From: Galeruca laticollis
Lineage: Eukaryota; Arthropoda; Insecta; Coleoptera; Chrysomelidae
Length of the DNA: 64,000 nt
Direction: 5' to 3'
Assembly: GCA_963921935.1 (NCBI GenBank)
Contig: OY998185.1
Span: forward strand, 30,844,487-30,908,486
The first letter of the stretch is position 1; each line of letters starts with the position of its first letter. Positions 55,527 to 64,000 of the stretch are shown here, piece by piece. The notes under the pieces are model-generated. The model was given only the letters and a program-made list of their open reading frames with translations. It ran no database searches and had not been told where the DNA came from. A program made the position numbers and the translations under genes.

Positions 55527-55609
55527 GTCCTAGTGTGCAATGGAAGTATATTTGAATAACCTGAAATCTTTTATTAATGAAAAAACAAAAAATATTTAGT
55601 TTCTGACAT

Positions 55610-55615
55610 AACTGA
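55610..55615 (-). promoter_or_regulatory. hep: Candidate initiator (TCAGTT) of hep
   Basis: TCAGTT on the minus strand, about 85 nt before the ATG, fits the arthropod Inr consensus TCAKTY. No TATA box was seen at the usual distance. A single short match has little weight. Confidence 0.22.
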
Positions 55616-55758
55616 AATGAGTTTGACAATTTCGGCCTGTCAACCATATGCTGTCAACTGTCAACCTCTAGAGTGGTTACAGAAAGAACGGAACATATTA
55701 AAGCAAACTGTTCCGTGAATTTGTTTTTTAAGCCGGCTACGAACGATGAGCGATAAAA

Positions 55759-56234
55759 GGTGCGTTCTTTTTCACTGAGATCTCAGTTAATCTCAGTTCA
55801 CATCAGTAATGTGGGCGTTCTTTTTGTTTTACTCACATTAAGTGAGCTGAGAGTTTTCCTCCCCCTTCGCCGATGCTGAATGTGTTGTAAGGGGGTATCA
55901 GTTGGAATTGAGTCGGAAATAAAGTGGAGGGGATGAAGAAATATTTGATTTGCTTGGTTTATATGTAGTTTTAACCAAGGTTATATAAGGTTTTAACCAT
56001 TGACATATAAATAATAAACACACATAATCTATTTTTCATTTGTTACAATACAAATTATGGATACATTAATTAACATTATTAGATGCTGATACGAATCTGT
56101 CGTATAGTTTAAATCTATCGACAGATCGAGCGCTTCAATTGAGTTGTCGTTCTTTTTGTTGCTTACTCACATCACTTTATCTCAGATCAGCTTAACTGAA
56201 GTGATCTGAGGTCTCAGTCAAAAAGAAAGCACCA
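55759..56234. mobile_element. MITE family GGTGCGTTC, copy B
   Basis: 476 bp, TIRs as copy A, flanked by AAA on both sides (55756-55758, 56235-56237). It ends about 230 bp upstream of the hep start codon. Subterminal palindromes (tctcagttaatctcag; acttcag) are shared with copy C. Confidence 0.88.
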
Positions 56235-56249
56235 AATATAATATATTAG

Positions 56250-56718
56250 GTGCGTACTTTTTGACTGAGATCTCAGTTAATCTCAGCTCACATCAGTAAT
56301 GTGAGTGTTCTTTTTGTTTTACTCACTTTAAGTGAGCTTAGATTTTTCCTCCCCCTTTAACGATGCTGAATGTGTTGTAAGGGGGAATCAGTTGGACTTG
56401 AGTCGGAAATAAAGTGGAGGGGATGAAGAAATATTTGATTTGCTTGGTTTATTTGTAGTTTTTATCAAGGTTATGTATGGTTTTAACCATTGACATATAA
56501 ACATTAAACACACATAATCTATTTTTCTTTTGTTACAAATTTTGGATACATTAATTAACATTATTAGATGATGATACGAATCTGTCGTATAGTTTAAATC
56601 TATCGACAGACCACGCGCTTCAATTGAGATGTCGTTCTTTTTGGTGCTTACTCACATCACTTTATCTCAGATCACCTTAACTAAAGTGATCTGAGATCTC
56701 AGTCAAAAAGAGCGCACC
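56250..56718. mobile_element. MITE family GGTGCGTTC, copy C
   Basis: 469 bp, about 90% or more similar to copy B and only 15 bp away in the same orientation. Flanks TTA and TAT do not match. Confidence 0.88.
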
Positions 56719-57703
56719 TATTATAGCTCACATATTTTAAAAATATCGCTTTGCAGTAAAAAGTGCAGGTGGCCACGTATTGATGTTATAACATATTTCT
56801 ATACCCGGCGATATATTTGATGACTAATAAAGGAATATGATTTTGGAGCGATTTTTAGGATATAAAACTAGCGTCTAGCGAGCTGCAAGTCACTGATGAT
56901 CCGTTGGCGCGGAAGCTTAAAAATAATAGCTGCTTTCTTTTGACAAGATATTAAAATATTTCAATTAAAACGCATCGTAATTGGTTGTTCCTAGGCCATT
57001 AACTGATATTATTTGATATCCGGCCGCATTTACTAAATCATAACGACATATTGCTACACTGAGATAAAAGAAAAGGTGAGAGAACTGTTTTCCAGTTATT
57101 TAACTTAAGGAAATCTGTTAAATTTGAATAAAAAAAACTGTTTAACGGTTAAACGAACTTTTTTGGAATGTTAATTTACACATTTATGTTTAAATTATCA
57201 AAAAACTTAAACTAATATAGGTATTTCATTTTTCAAATTAAAATATAAATCGTTTAGTAGGAGAGCCAAAATAATTTAACTTTTCTATTTTCTCATTGAA
57301 TCGATCAATTTGCTATTATAGCAATATTAACAATAATTGTTGATATAGTAACAACAAAAAATCGTTTAACAGCAATGTCGTTATGACTTAGTGAATTGTG
57401 CAGATTAACTGAGATTTGAAAAAATTGAATTGTTAAGAAAATTCTAATTCTTACTTTGATTAAAGTTAAAACGAGAAAAATACTGTTTTATTTTGACCTA
57501 TATCTGTTGTCATAAGGAAATATGAATATTTAACAGGGAAAAAAACTACCAAGGTTATTGAATTGTCTTATAAATTATAATTTATTTATACATTCTTAGA
57601 TACCAAATTTAAAGCTATTTTTTCTTCTTTGTCATACAGAACAATCTCCTCTGAGTATTTATTTTTTTATTGTGCGGAATATTAATATTTTGCGAAGAAG
57701 CAG
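56719..57703. other. Upstream of hep, no gene
   Basis: AT-rich sequence between the MITE pair and the gypsy LTR; no coding signal seen. Confidence 0.5.
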
Positions 57704-58419
57704 TGTAACGACACAGTTGGGCACCCAGCACCGAGAGGGCAGCACCTTCGCCTTTCCGCTAATAACTTGACCGATACTACCAAAGCATACGTTCTGCGAT
57801 ATACCAGGCAAGCTCTACCTTACGTAGAATAACGATAGGAAGCTTCAACTGAAAATAACCGAAGTGTTGCACTATATTCCGGAGCGTGTTGAGCTTAGGA
57901 ATCGTGAACACATAAATATCCCGCTTCTCGTTGACCCCTCGGTGTGCGTTGAACTCGAGGCTAGACGCTAAGCGAACCTGTATATCGGACGAAGTCCTAA
58001 AGCGTGTTGAGCTTAGGGCGGACGCCAACTACCCTAGGTCAAGCCCTGTAGCGTGTTGAGCGCAGGACCGAGGCCTTTCCGATTAGCCGAAATTCCGGAG
58101 CGCGTTGAGCCCGGGACGGAAGCAAACTCCCGACCTCCGAGATCACGCTGTGCGTTGAACGCGGGATCTCGACCCTGACACACACACCCCTTTGGGTTAT
58201 AGGAACCTGGAGTCTCAGTGAGGAAGCTGGACAACTGAGAAGAATAATCCGCGACCATCCTAGAGGGTGCCCCCCTCCAGGACCAATAAATCTTGTATAT
58301 ATACTTATTATACAGAGTTTTAGGTTTTAATTGTAGATATTTATTGTAGGTTGAATAAAGAAATATATCTAACCATCCAACCCCTTTTATGCTCTACCAC
58401 ACTGACGAACCCTCACACA
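57704..58419 (+). repeat. Gypsy 5' LTR with hairpin repeats
   Basis: Starts TGTAACGACAC and ends CCTCACACA just before the primer site. A poly(A) signal AATAAA is at about 58288. Between 57885 and 58165 the phrase gcgtgttgagc (or gtgcgttgaac) occurs six times, each between short complementary arms such as CCTAA...TTAGG and CCTG...CAGG. Confidence 0.85.
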
Positions 58420-58488
58420 TGGCGCCCGAGCAGAAAGTTAGATAATACAAATGGCACCCGAGCAGGTGTCACATATGGCGCCCGAGCA
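58420..58488 (+). promoter_or_regulatory. Gypsy primer binding site, triplicated motif
   Basis: TGGCGCCCGAGCAG follows the LTR at 58420. Close variants recur at 58452 (atggcacccgagcag) and 58476 (atggcgcccgagca). Only the first is at the LTR edge. Confidence 0.7.
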
Positions 58489-58657
58489 AAAAGTTAGATA
58501 AGGGAAACAAAGATAGCGGATATAACAGAGCAGTCAGGGAGGAGACAATTACAAAATTAAGATAAGGGATACAAAAATTGCAAAAGGTTAGATACACCAG
58601 AACAGCCAGGGAGAAACCAAGCATACAAAAGCAGCAAAAATCAGGCAGGAACAAATC

Positions 58658-59674
58658 ATGAGCGAACAAGGAGAATACGCCGACGTGGGATTAGAGATAG
58701 CGGACACAAAAGTAGGATGGATATACAAGCTCAAGAAGGAAGAGCTAGTGACAGAACTACAAAAACTCGAATTAGACACAAGCGGTAATATGGACACACT
58801 ACGGGCCAGAATGGTACATTTTATAAGGAAATAGATAGGACATAATACCAGACAACAAGAAAACAGCATACAAGAATCTAAAAAACCTAGAGAAAGAATG
58901 TACACTGCCGAAGACAGCGAGTCCGAAGATAGACATAATATGTACAATCACAAACACGTAGATTGCACAGAACTGGACAAAATCAGGAGATGGGGAATAT
59001 ACTTTGATGGCTCAAAAGACCCGATAGAGTTCATTGAAAGGTCGCAAAAACTCAAAACATGCTACCAGCTAAACGACGAAGTTATACTTAGAGCTCTGCC
59101 AGAAGTGCTAAAAGGCCGGAATAATAAACATCTCTGAGAAACTTGGCAAGATTTCATAGATGATTTCGAGACATTTTATGTATCATTAGACTTATCAACA
59201 TACTAAGAAGAAAATATAATGGAGAGAAAACAAGGAGAAAACGAACCGTTTAAACAATATATCACAGAAATTCAAACATTAATGCGGATACACACGGGCT
59301 TCAGCAATAGCCAACAACTAGAAAGAATATATAGAAATATGAATCCGAAATACGAACTAGACAGTATCCGAAAAGAGATCGAGAAAGCAGGCAAACCCGA
59401 GAGTAAGACCAATTACGACAGCCGCACGGGGCAAAGTCCGCAAAACAAGAGCAAATTACCGAATTACAACCGACAAGGTTGTTGCTGGAGATGCGGTAAA
59501 AGAGGACATAGAAAAGAATCTTGCTACGGGAGACAAATATTATTTTGCAGTTATTGCGAGACAATAGGAACACCGTCAAATAAATGCAGTTGCCGGAATT
59601 CGGGAAACGTCACAAGGGCCGATTCTTCGAGAGGCAAGATGAGCACAATAAAATCCTCCACTACGAACAGTTAG
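58658..59674 (+). pseudogene. Gypsy Gag with SAP-like head, three in-frame stops
   Basis: A single frame opens MSEQGEYADVGLEIADTKVG and includes LKKEELVTELQKLELDTSGN and MDTLRARMV, which resembles a SAP DNA-binding motif. It continues through FDGSKDPIEFIERSQKL and a retrotransposon gag block, and one CCHC knuckle, CWRCGKRGHRKESC (about 59485). Stops lie at 58832 (TAG), 59135 (TGA) and 59204 (TAA). Gag normally builds the particle. Its 3' end overlaps the pol frame by about 90 nt. Confidence 0.85.
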
Positions 59675-60162
59675 ATATATTAGAAGATAAAAGACCGCAC
59701 ATAACAATTTTTACACAGAACCAACAACAATTAAACGCGTTAATCGACACAGGAGCACAGAAATCATACATAGGGGCAAAAGGCCTGAACAAAATTAAAC
59801 ACTCCAAATATAGGACTAACCTAGAAAATACGGCGGTTACTTTAACGAACGGATATAAAATGAGAATTACAAAGAGCTTTGTTATTCCGTGTACAATAGC
59901 TAAACGAGAGGGCGAGACAAAATTCCTCTATCTACCGAACCTAGAAGCCGAAGCAATTCTAGAAGTAGCAGATATTGCAGAGAGAAAAATACCATGGGCA
60001 GACCTGTTAAAAGAAGAAACCGACTTAACCCCAGAAGAGCAAGAAAGTACTTCTTCTTTTTTAAAAAATTTCATGCTGGCCAATAGAGAAAACCTAATTA
60101 CTTTTAAGTTTACGCTTGAGATACGTCTTGAGTCGTTCCTTCGCCGAGAATTAACGAAGAGC

Positions 60163-60231
<69 letters not shown>

Positions 60232-60318
60232 ATGCATCCAATCTCGAGTCCTGAGCTTGTTCAACACTTTGGACAAACCTCATACGAAGCCCACCAGAAC
60301 GTGGTATTCAAAATATAA
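59584..60318 (+). pseudogene. Gypsy protease region, disrupted by a TA-rich insertion
   Basis: The frame is -1 relative to gag, as expected for programmed frameshifting. Protease: LNALIDTGAQKSYIGAKGL with the active-site DTG (about 59748), then TNGYKMRITKSFVIP and KFLYLPNLEAEAIL. After LLKEETDLTPEEQEST it runs at about 60110 into an unrelated stretch with (TA)n (60167-60228), so the C-terminal IY repeats of the frame are only microsatellite translation. Pol resumes in pieces after 60360. Confidence 0.82.
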
Positions 60319-60359
60319 TACTACCCCATAATTCTAAATTCATATCGTTCGATGTAGAA

Positions 60360-60860
60360 AAATACAAAAAATAGAACAGGAAGAAAGGATACACGAAGAT
60401 AAAGCATTCATAGAAAGATTACAGAGTATAAGATACAATAACAAAATACAACAGGCAGTAGTTAACATGGAAGAATTAAATCAAACAGAAGCCAACCACA
60501 AGTTTAATATTAATCCGGAACTACCAGCATTAGAAAAGAAAAGACTAGAAAAGTTTTTAGAAACAGAAATAAAAAAAATTTAACAACAGCCGGGGAGTAA
60601 CACCATTGGCAGAACACACAATAAAACTAAAACACAACACACCTATCAAACAGCGGTATAGATCGAGGAATCCGATAGACTACATTAAAGAAGCACCGGA
60701 GAAAAGTAAAAGCAGATTGGTACGAGAGGAAAAAAACCGAAGTAGGAACACAACCGCAAAAGCATTCGGATTTCACAATCATAGACTACAAATTATACAG
60801 ACACTTTTGGGATAAATATGACTTGAAGGAGACAGAAATATCAAACCCGTAGAAATTATG
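60360..60860 (+). pseudogene. Gypsy RT N-terminal relic
   Basis: Pieces ELPALEKKRLEKFLETEI, PLAEHTIKLKHNTPIKQRYR and RNPIDYIKEA match the RT approach of gypsy pol (H.I.......PI.QRYR.RNP). The rest is missing; the following HNHRL... part may be the far end of pol. Interrupted by stops at 60580 and elsewhere. Confidence 0.75.
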
Positions 60861-60955
60861 CGAAGTCCTAAAGCGTGTTGAGCTTAGGGCGGACGCCAAC
60901 TACCCTAGGTCAAGCCCTGCAGCGTGTTGAGCGCAGGACCGAGCCCTTTCCGATT
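60861..60955 (+). repeat. Gypsy LTR fragment, direct
   Basis: Copy of 57987-58085 carrying two of the gcgtgttgagc hairpins. Confidence 0.88.
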
Positions 60956-60956
60956 T

Positions 60957-61266
60957 ACAATTAAACCTAGAACTCTGTACAATAAGTATATATACAAGAT
61001 TTATTGGTCCTGGAGGCGGGCAGTCCCTCTAGGGTGGTCGTCGGATTGGGTCGCGGATTATTCTTCTCGGTTGTCCGGATTCCTGACTGGGACGCTAGGT
61101 CCCTATAACCAAAGAGGTGTGTGTGTCAGGGTCGAGATCCCGCGTTCAACGCACAGCGTGATCTCGGAGGTCGGGAGTTTGCTTCCGTCCCGGGCTCAAC
61201 GCGCTCCGGAATTTCGGCTAATCGGAATGGCCTTGGTCCTGCGCTCAACACGCTGCAGGGCTTGAC
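60957..61266 (-). repeat. Gypsy LTR fragment, inverted
   Basis: Reverse complement of about 58035-58340 with some internal change; it abuts the CSDE1 copy at about 61267. Confidence 0.88.
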
Positions 61267-62425
61267 CTAAGGCAGTTTCGGTCCGGTATCATCCACTGAA
61301 ATGGTGCGCAGTCTACTTATTAGTCTTTCTGGTCGAGCTTGGACATCACTGTAACACAAATGGCAGTTGCTGACTTTCACAACATTACATGCAGAGGATT
61401 TTCCACTTCTATGGTTGGTGACAAGTACAAATTCCACAGTATCTCCAACTTGTAGAGTGGCATTATCTTTTACTTCTGTCATATGAAAAAATAGTATTTT
61501 CCCTTCTTCAACTTCATATGCCAAAAATCCAAAATGACCTTTGATAGCGTCTACTGTGGCTTTTAGTTTCTTCCTAACAGCCACTATGTTAGCAGCTCTG
61601 CCAGTGGTATCTACCTGGAATTGAACGTGATCACCAACCTGAAGCAATTCTCGTTTATTCACCAATCCCATAATTCCAAATTTATATTCTTCCACTTTTT
61701 CGTTTTGATTCTCACTTTTTGTTCTAATAAGTCCTGAGTACTCGTTTTGATCGGGATTTACGGACCGTAAAGGTCTTACAACAGTACCTTCTATTATATC
61801 GCACTGGCATTCTGGTAGAGTAATGGTACCTTTCGGAATCACTTTGACGTTTTCGGCAGAAGAACAAGAACCGGAATTGCCGCGACTACCCAAGTTATAG
61901 TCTACTTCAGTACCCAAATCTAGACTGCTTGATTCACCCTCAAAATTACTATAATGGAGAAAAACTTCTTTATCATGTTGCATTGTTTCGATGAACCCAA
62001 AGCCATCTTTTAATGCTGCAATAAATCCTTGAAAAACAGGTGCACCAGTATTACCAGTATTTCTTGTTATGACATGTTTAATTCCATTCGTTTGGTTTGC
62101 TGGCTGGACTATTTGTACATCGACTGCTATGAATTCTTTGTTCCTCTTCACTTGGTTGATATTAAATTGAACCTTATCTCCAATTCTTGGAGTTTGTTTG
62201 GGACTGCAGTCTTTAGCATAGAAAGAAATTGTCTTTTTAATTCCACTAATGCTATAACCGATCAATCCGCATTCGGGATTGCCATTTTCTCCAGTCTAAC
62301 CATTTTGATTCTTTGTGGGACTCCTGTTGTTCCAATTGCTCAACGGTACGTCAGTTGTCACAAAATGCCCGTTAGGTCGTTTTCTATTCTTATTTCAAAC
62401 TGTACAGTACCCGGCGGTGGTCTTT
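61267..62425 (-). pseudogene. CSDE1/Unr cold-shock-domain protein, truncated intronless copy
   Basis: CSDE1 binds RNA with several cold-shock domains and controls translation and mRNA decay. On the minus strand, 332 open codons (from about 62265) cover: GIKKTISFYAKD..PRIGDKVQF, then domain FQGFIAALKDGFGFIETMQH with FLHYSNFEG, then GTVVRPLRSVNPDQNEYSGL, FGIMGLVNKRELLQVGDHV, then ATVDAIKGHFGFLAYEV with FFHMTEV and GKSSACNVVKV, ending SRLRTISVDDTGPKL, where it is cut by gypsy LTR sequence. Upstream, similarity (PGTVQFEIRIENDLTG; ECGLIGYSISG) continues with one frameshift (about 62375) and a stop (62296-62298). Absence of introns and these breaks suggest a retrocopy; a real, damaged exon cannot be fully excluded. 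Confidence 0.8.
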
Positions 62426-62429
62426 AGAC

Positions 62430-64000
62430 ACTAGTGCTGCAATTGTTGGTGGGATAGGGGCAATATCTTTATCTACAATCTCAAGTTCCTCCAATGAAGT
62501 TGTAGCCTCAAGAATTTGCGAAAACTTTATTTTAATTTCATTTTTTTTCACTTCAAATTCAAGTAATTTGAACTATTCTTTTTACATAATTCTTTGATAA
62601 TGCAGTCCTCTTCAATGAAATTTTCTTGGACTACGTGCATATGAAGACTATTTTCGTCATCTGAAAAAATAACATGAAAAGTCATAAAAACTATGAAAAG
62701 GGAAAAATTCGTAGAATTAATTGCACTCTGCAGAAAAGTTCCAATAAGCTGCGTAGATATTTTTTTCTGGCTGTAATGGAACCTTTACATTTTTTTAGTC
62801 AGCTGCAAGAGATTTCCTAAGAAATTTTTAGTCATTTATTTATAATTTTTTAAGTTGAACTCCCATCTCTGTATGGGGAAATGTCACAATTTTGAATTGT
62901 ATAAAGATTTATAATTGGATAGGTAGCGATTTCTTGCACTCCTTGCATTCAGAATTCATAATCAATAGAGAAAATAGTTTTGCAACAAAAACTAAATAAA
63001 AAATGATCAAGGAACGTAAATAAAATTGACATATTATCTTGCACAATGATAAACATTTCTATTCTACATTCCGCAAAACCTTACAAAATTATTTAAAAGT
63101 CCGATACCATTGTTGCCAATGCCAGTATACTAGAACTTAAAATATCTCAGAATAGCAAAATTTTTACAAATCAATAATATTCGGAGATATTTGAAAAAGT
63201 ATAAAATGAATAAATTAGAGAATCGAGTATAGCTAGAAAAGTTTTAAAATTGCCCATAACTTTTTTATTATTGTAAAAATTATTTTCAGTCCACTTAAAA
63301 TAATCTTCCATCAGGTAATGATTTCGATTTGGCAACGCTGCTTCAATCGTCGACAAGGTTGTTCTTGTTAATTTTCATTGGTTAGGATCATCCGTGACCC
63401 TACAACTCACTAGACGCTAGTGAATATATATCCCCCCTCTTGCGTTGCGCTGTCCGCGAAGAAAATAAACCGGGTTGTAAAATTAGTTGCTATTTCTATG
63501 AAGAATATGGGACATCGCTTTTCGGTATCATTTTTTATTAAATCATGAAGTTCATAAAATTTAGTTCTTGCTAATAAATTGTCGCTTTCAGCATCTGATT
63601 CATCTTCACAAAGTATAGTTCACTGAACCAGACTACTGTATTGAAAAATAAAAAAATATATATTTTACTGCACTGCAGTAATAATATGTTATAGCTTACT
63701 GCCTGCCGAGCTATAATGTATATTATATTAGGTACTTTTAGCTTGTCTTTAATTTCTCACGTATCCGTATCCGTAACGAACTGCGCATGTGTAGACCCGT
63801 TACGACTCAGCCGATACGAAGCGTTGAACGGAATGTTACGCCCTTTCTCCGTATACGTAAACATTCCGGCCAAAATCAGTATTCTGTGCTATTATCACTA
63901 TTTTGCAGGGCTCATCCTTTGATATTGGTTTGGTTTGATTAATAAGCACAAAGTTCATTTTTAGTTTTCATAAGTTTTTTACTTTTACCAAAGAATTGTG
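62430..64000. other. No assignable gene
   Basis: 62440-62665 on the minus strand has short frames with coding-like composition (LEELEIVDKDIAPIPPTIAA; HVVQENFIEEDCIIKELC) that I cannot assign. The remainder (62700-64000) is AT-rich, with a less AT-rich patch at 63760-63870 containing cgtatccgtatccgtaacg; no gene supported. Confidence 0.4.

Larger units (their letters stand above)
57704..61266 (+). mobile_element. Gypsy-type LTR retrotransposon relic
   Basis: A 716-bp 5' LTR, three primer-site-like motifs, gag with stops, a protease frame offset by -1, and the start of RT, then a large deletion, and at the 3' side a 95-bp direct LTR piece (60861-60955) fused to a 310-bp inverted LTR piece (60957-61266). 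RT core and integrase are missing. Confidence 0.87.

Noticed and set aside
59928..60233. Minus-strand frame with an (IY)n head opposite the gypsy protease
   Set aside because: Microsatellite translation plus antisense of real pol sequence.
63716..63922. 68-codon plus-strand frame near the right edge
   Set aside because: No motif, no splice or context support.
1..64000. tRNA or rRNA genes
   Set aside because: No cloverleaf with A and B box spacing or rRNA-like stretch was recognised by eye; a tRNAscan run would settle it.

Overview
This 64-kb window is eukaryotic and AT-rich. It is almost certainly from an arthropod, most likely an insect. The evidence is split host genes with GT..AG introns, copia, BEL/Pao and gypsy LTR elements, Penelope-like elements, mariner/Tc1, hAT, Crypton-like and Helitron-like relics, and long (TA)n microsatellites. 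A beetle is my guess from the transposon mix, but the sequence does not prove it.

One host gene organises most of the window: a MAP kinase kinase 7 orthologue (hemipterous, hep), on the minus strand. Five coding exons can be joined with every splice phase matching: 55526-55397, 54014-53755, 39447-39220, 39012-38833 and 6598-6375. The last exon ends on an incomplete codon, so the C-terminal exon(s) lie beyond position 1. Intron 2 (about 14 kb) and intron 4 (about 32 kb) are packed with mobile DNA. Two other host-derived pieces look like decayed, intronless copies: the N-terminus of importin-11 (about 10.7 kb) and a large part of the cold-shock-domain protein CSDE1/Unr (61.3-62.4 kb), which abuts a gypsy LTR fragment.

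Layout: an intact mariner (0-1.4 kb); a Pif1/Helitron helicase relic (2.3-2.8); a Penelope-type inverted-repeat element (3.4-4.2); a Crypton-like tyrosine recombinase relic (4.6-5.7); hep exon 5; a long-TIR DNA transposon relic (7.0-8.8); a 474-bp satellite-like array with a head-to-head inversion (8.8-10.2); the importin-11 fragment; Penelope, Helitron and SWIM-type relics (12.3-14.9); a Penelope-like element with a long RT plus GIY-YIG frame (14.9-17.5); a copia element (18.45-28.6) carrying a full-length I-superfamily LINE (21.7-27.35); Helitron and BEL/Pao relics (28.7-32.0); LINE and Penelope scraps (32-38.8); hep exons 4 and 3; a hAT relic (39.7-41.7); a Tc1 element (44.3-49.3) split by a 3.4-kb long-TIR foldback/Mutator-like element with a 9-bp target duplication, itself carrying a 768-bp palindromic MITE; a second Tc1 relic (51.5-53.05); hep exon 2; a Harbinger-like fragment with a MADF domain (54.1-54.8); hep exon 1; two tandem MITEs just upstream of hep; and a gypsy element (57.7-61.27) with an unusual hairpin-rich LTR.

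The most interesting threads are the recurrent hammerhead-ribozyme-like cores in Penelope-type repeats and in the satellite, the foldback element with its precise 9-bp duplication, the regularly repeated hairpins and triplicated primer-binding-like motif of the gypsy element, and the four-level nesting inside the hep introns. Everything was read by eye, so family assignments rest on motif recognition and not on searches.
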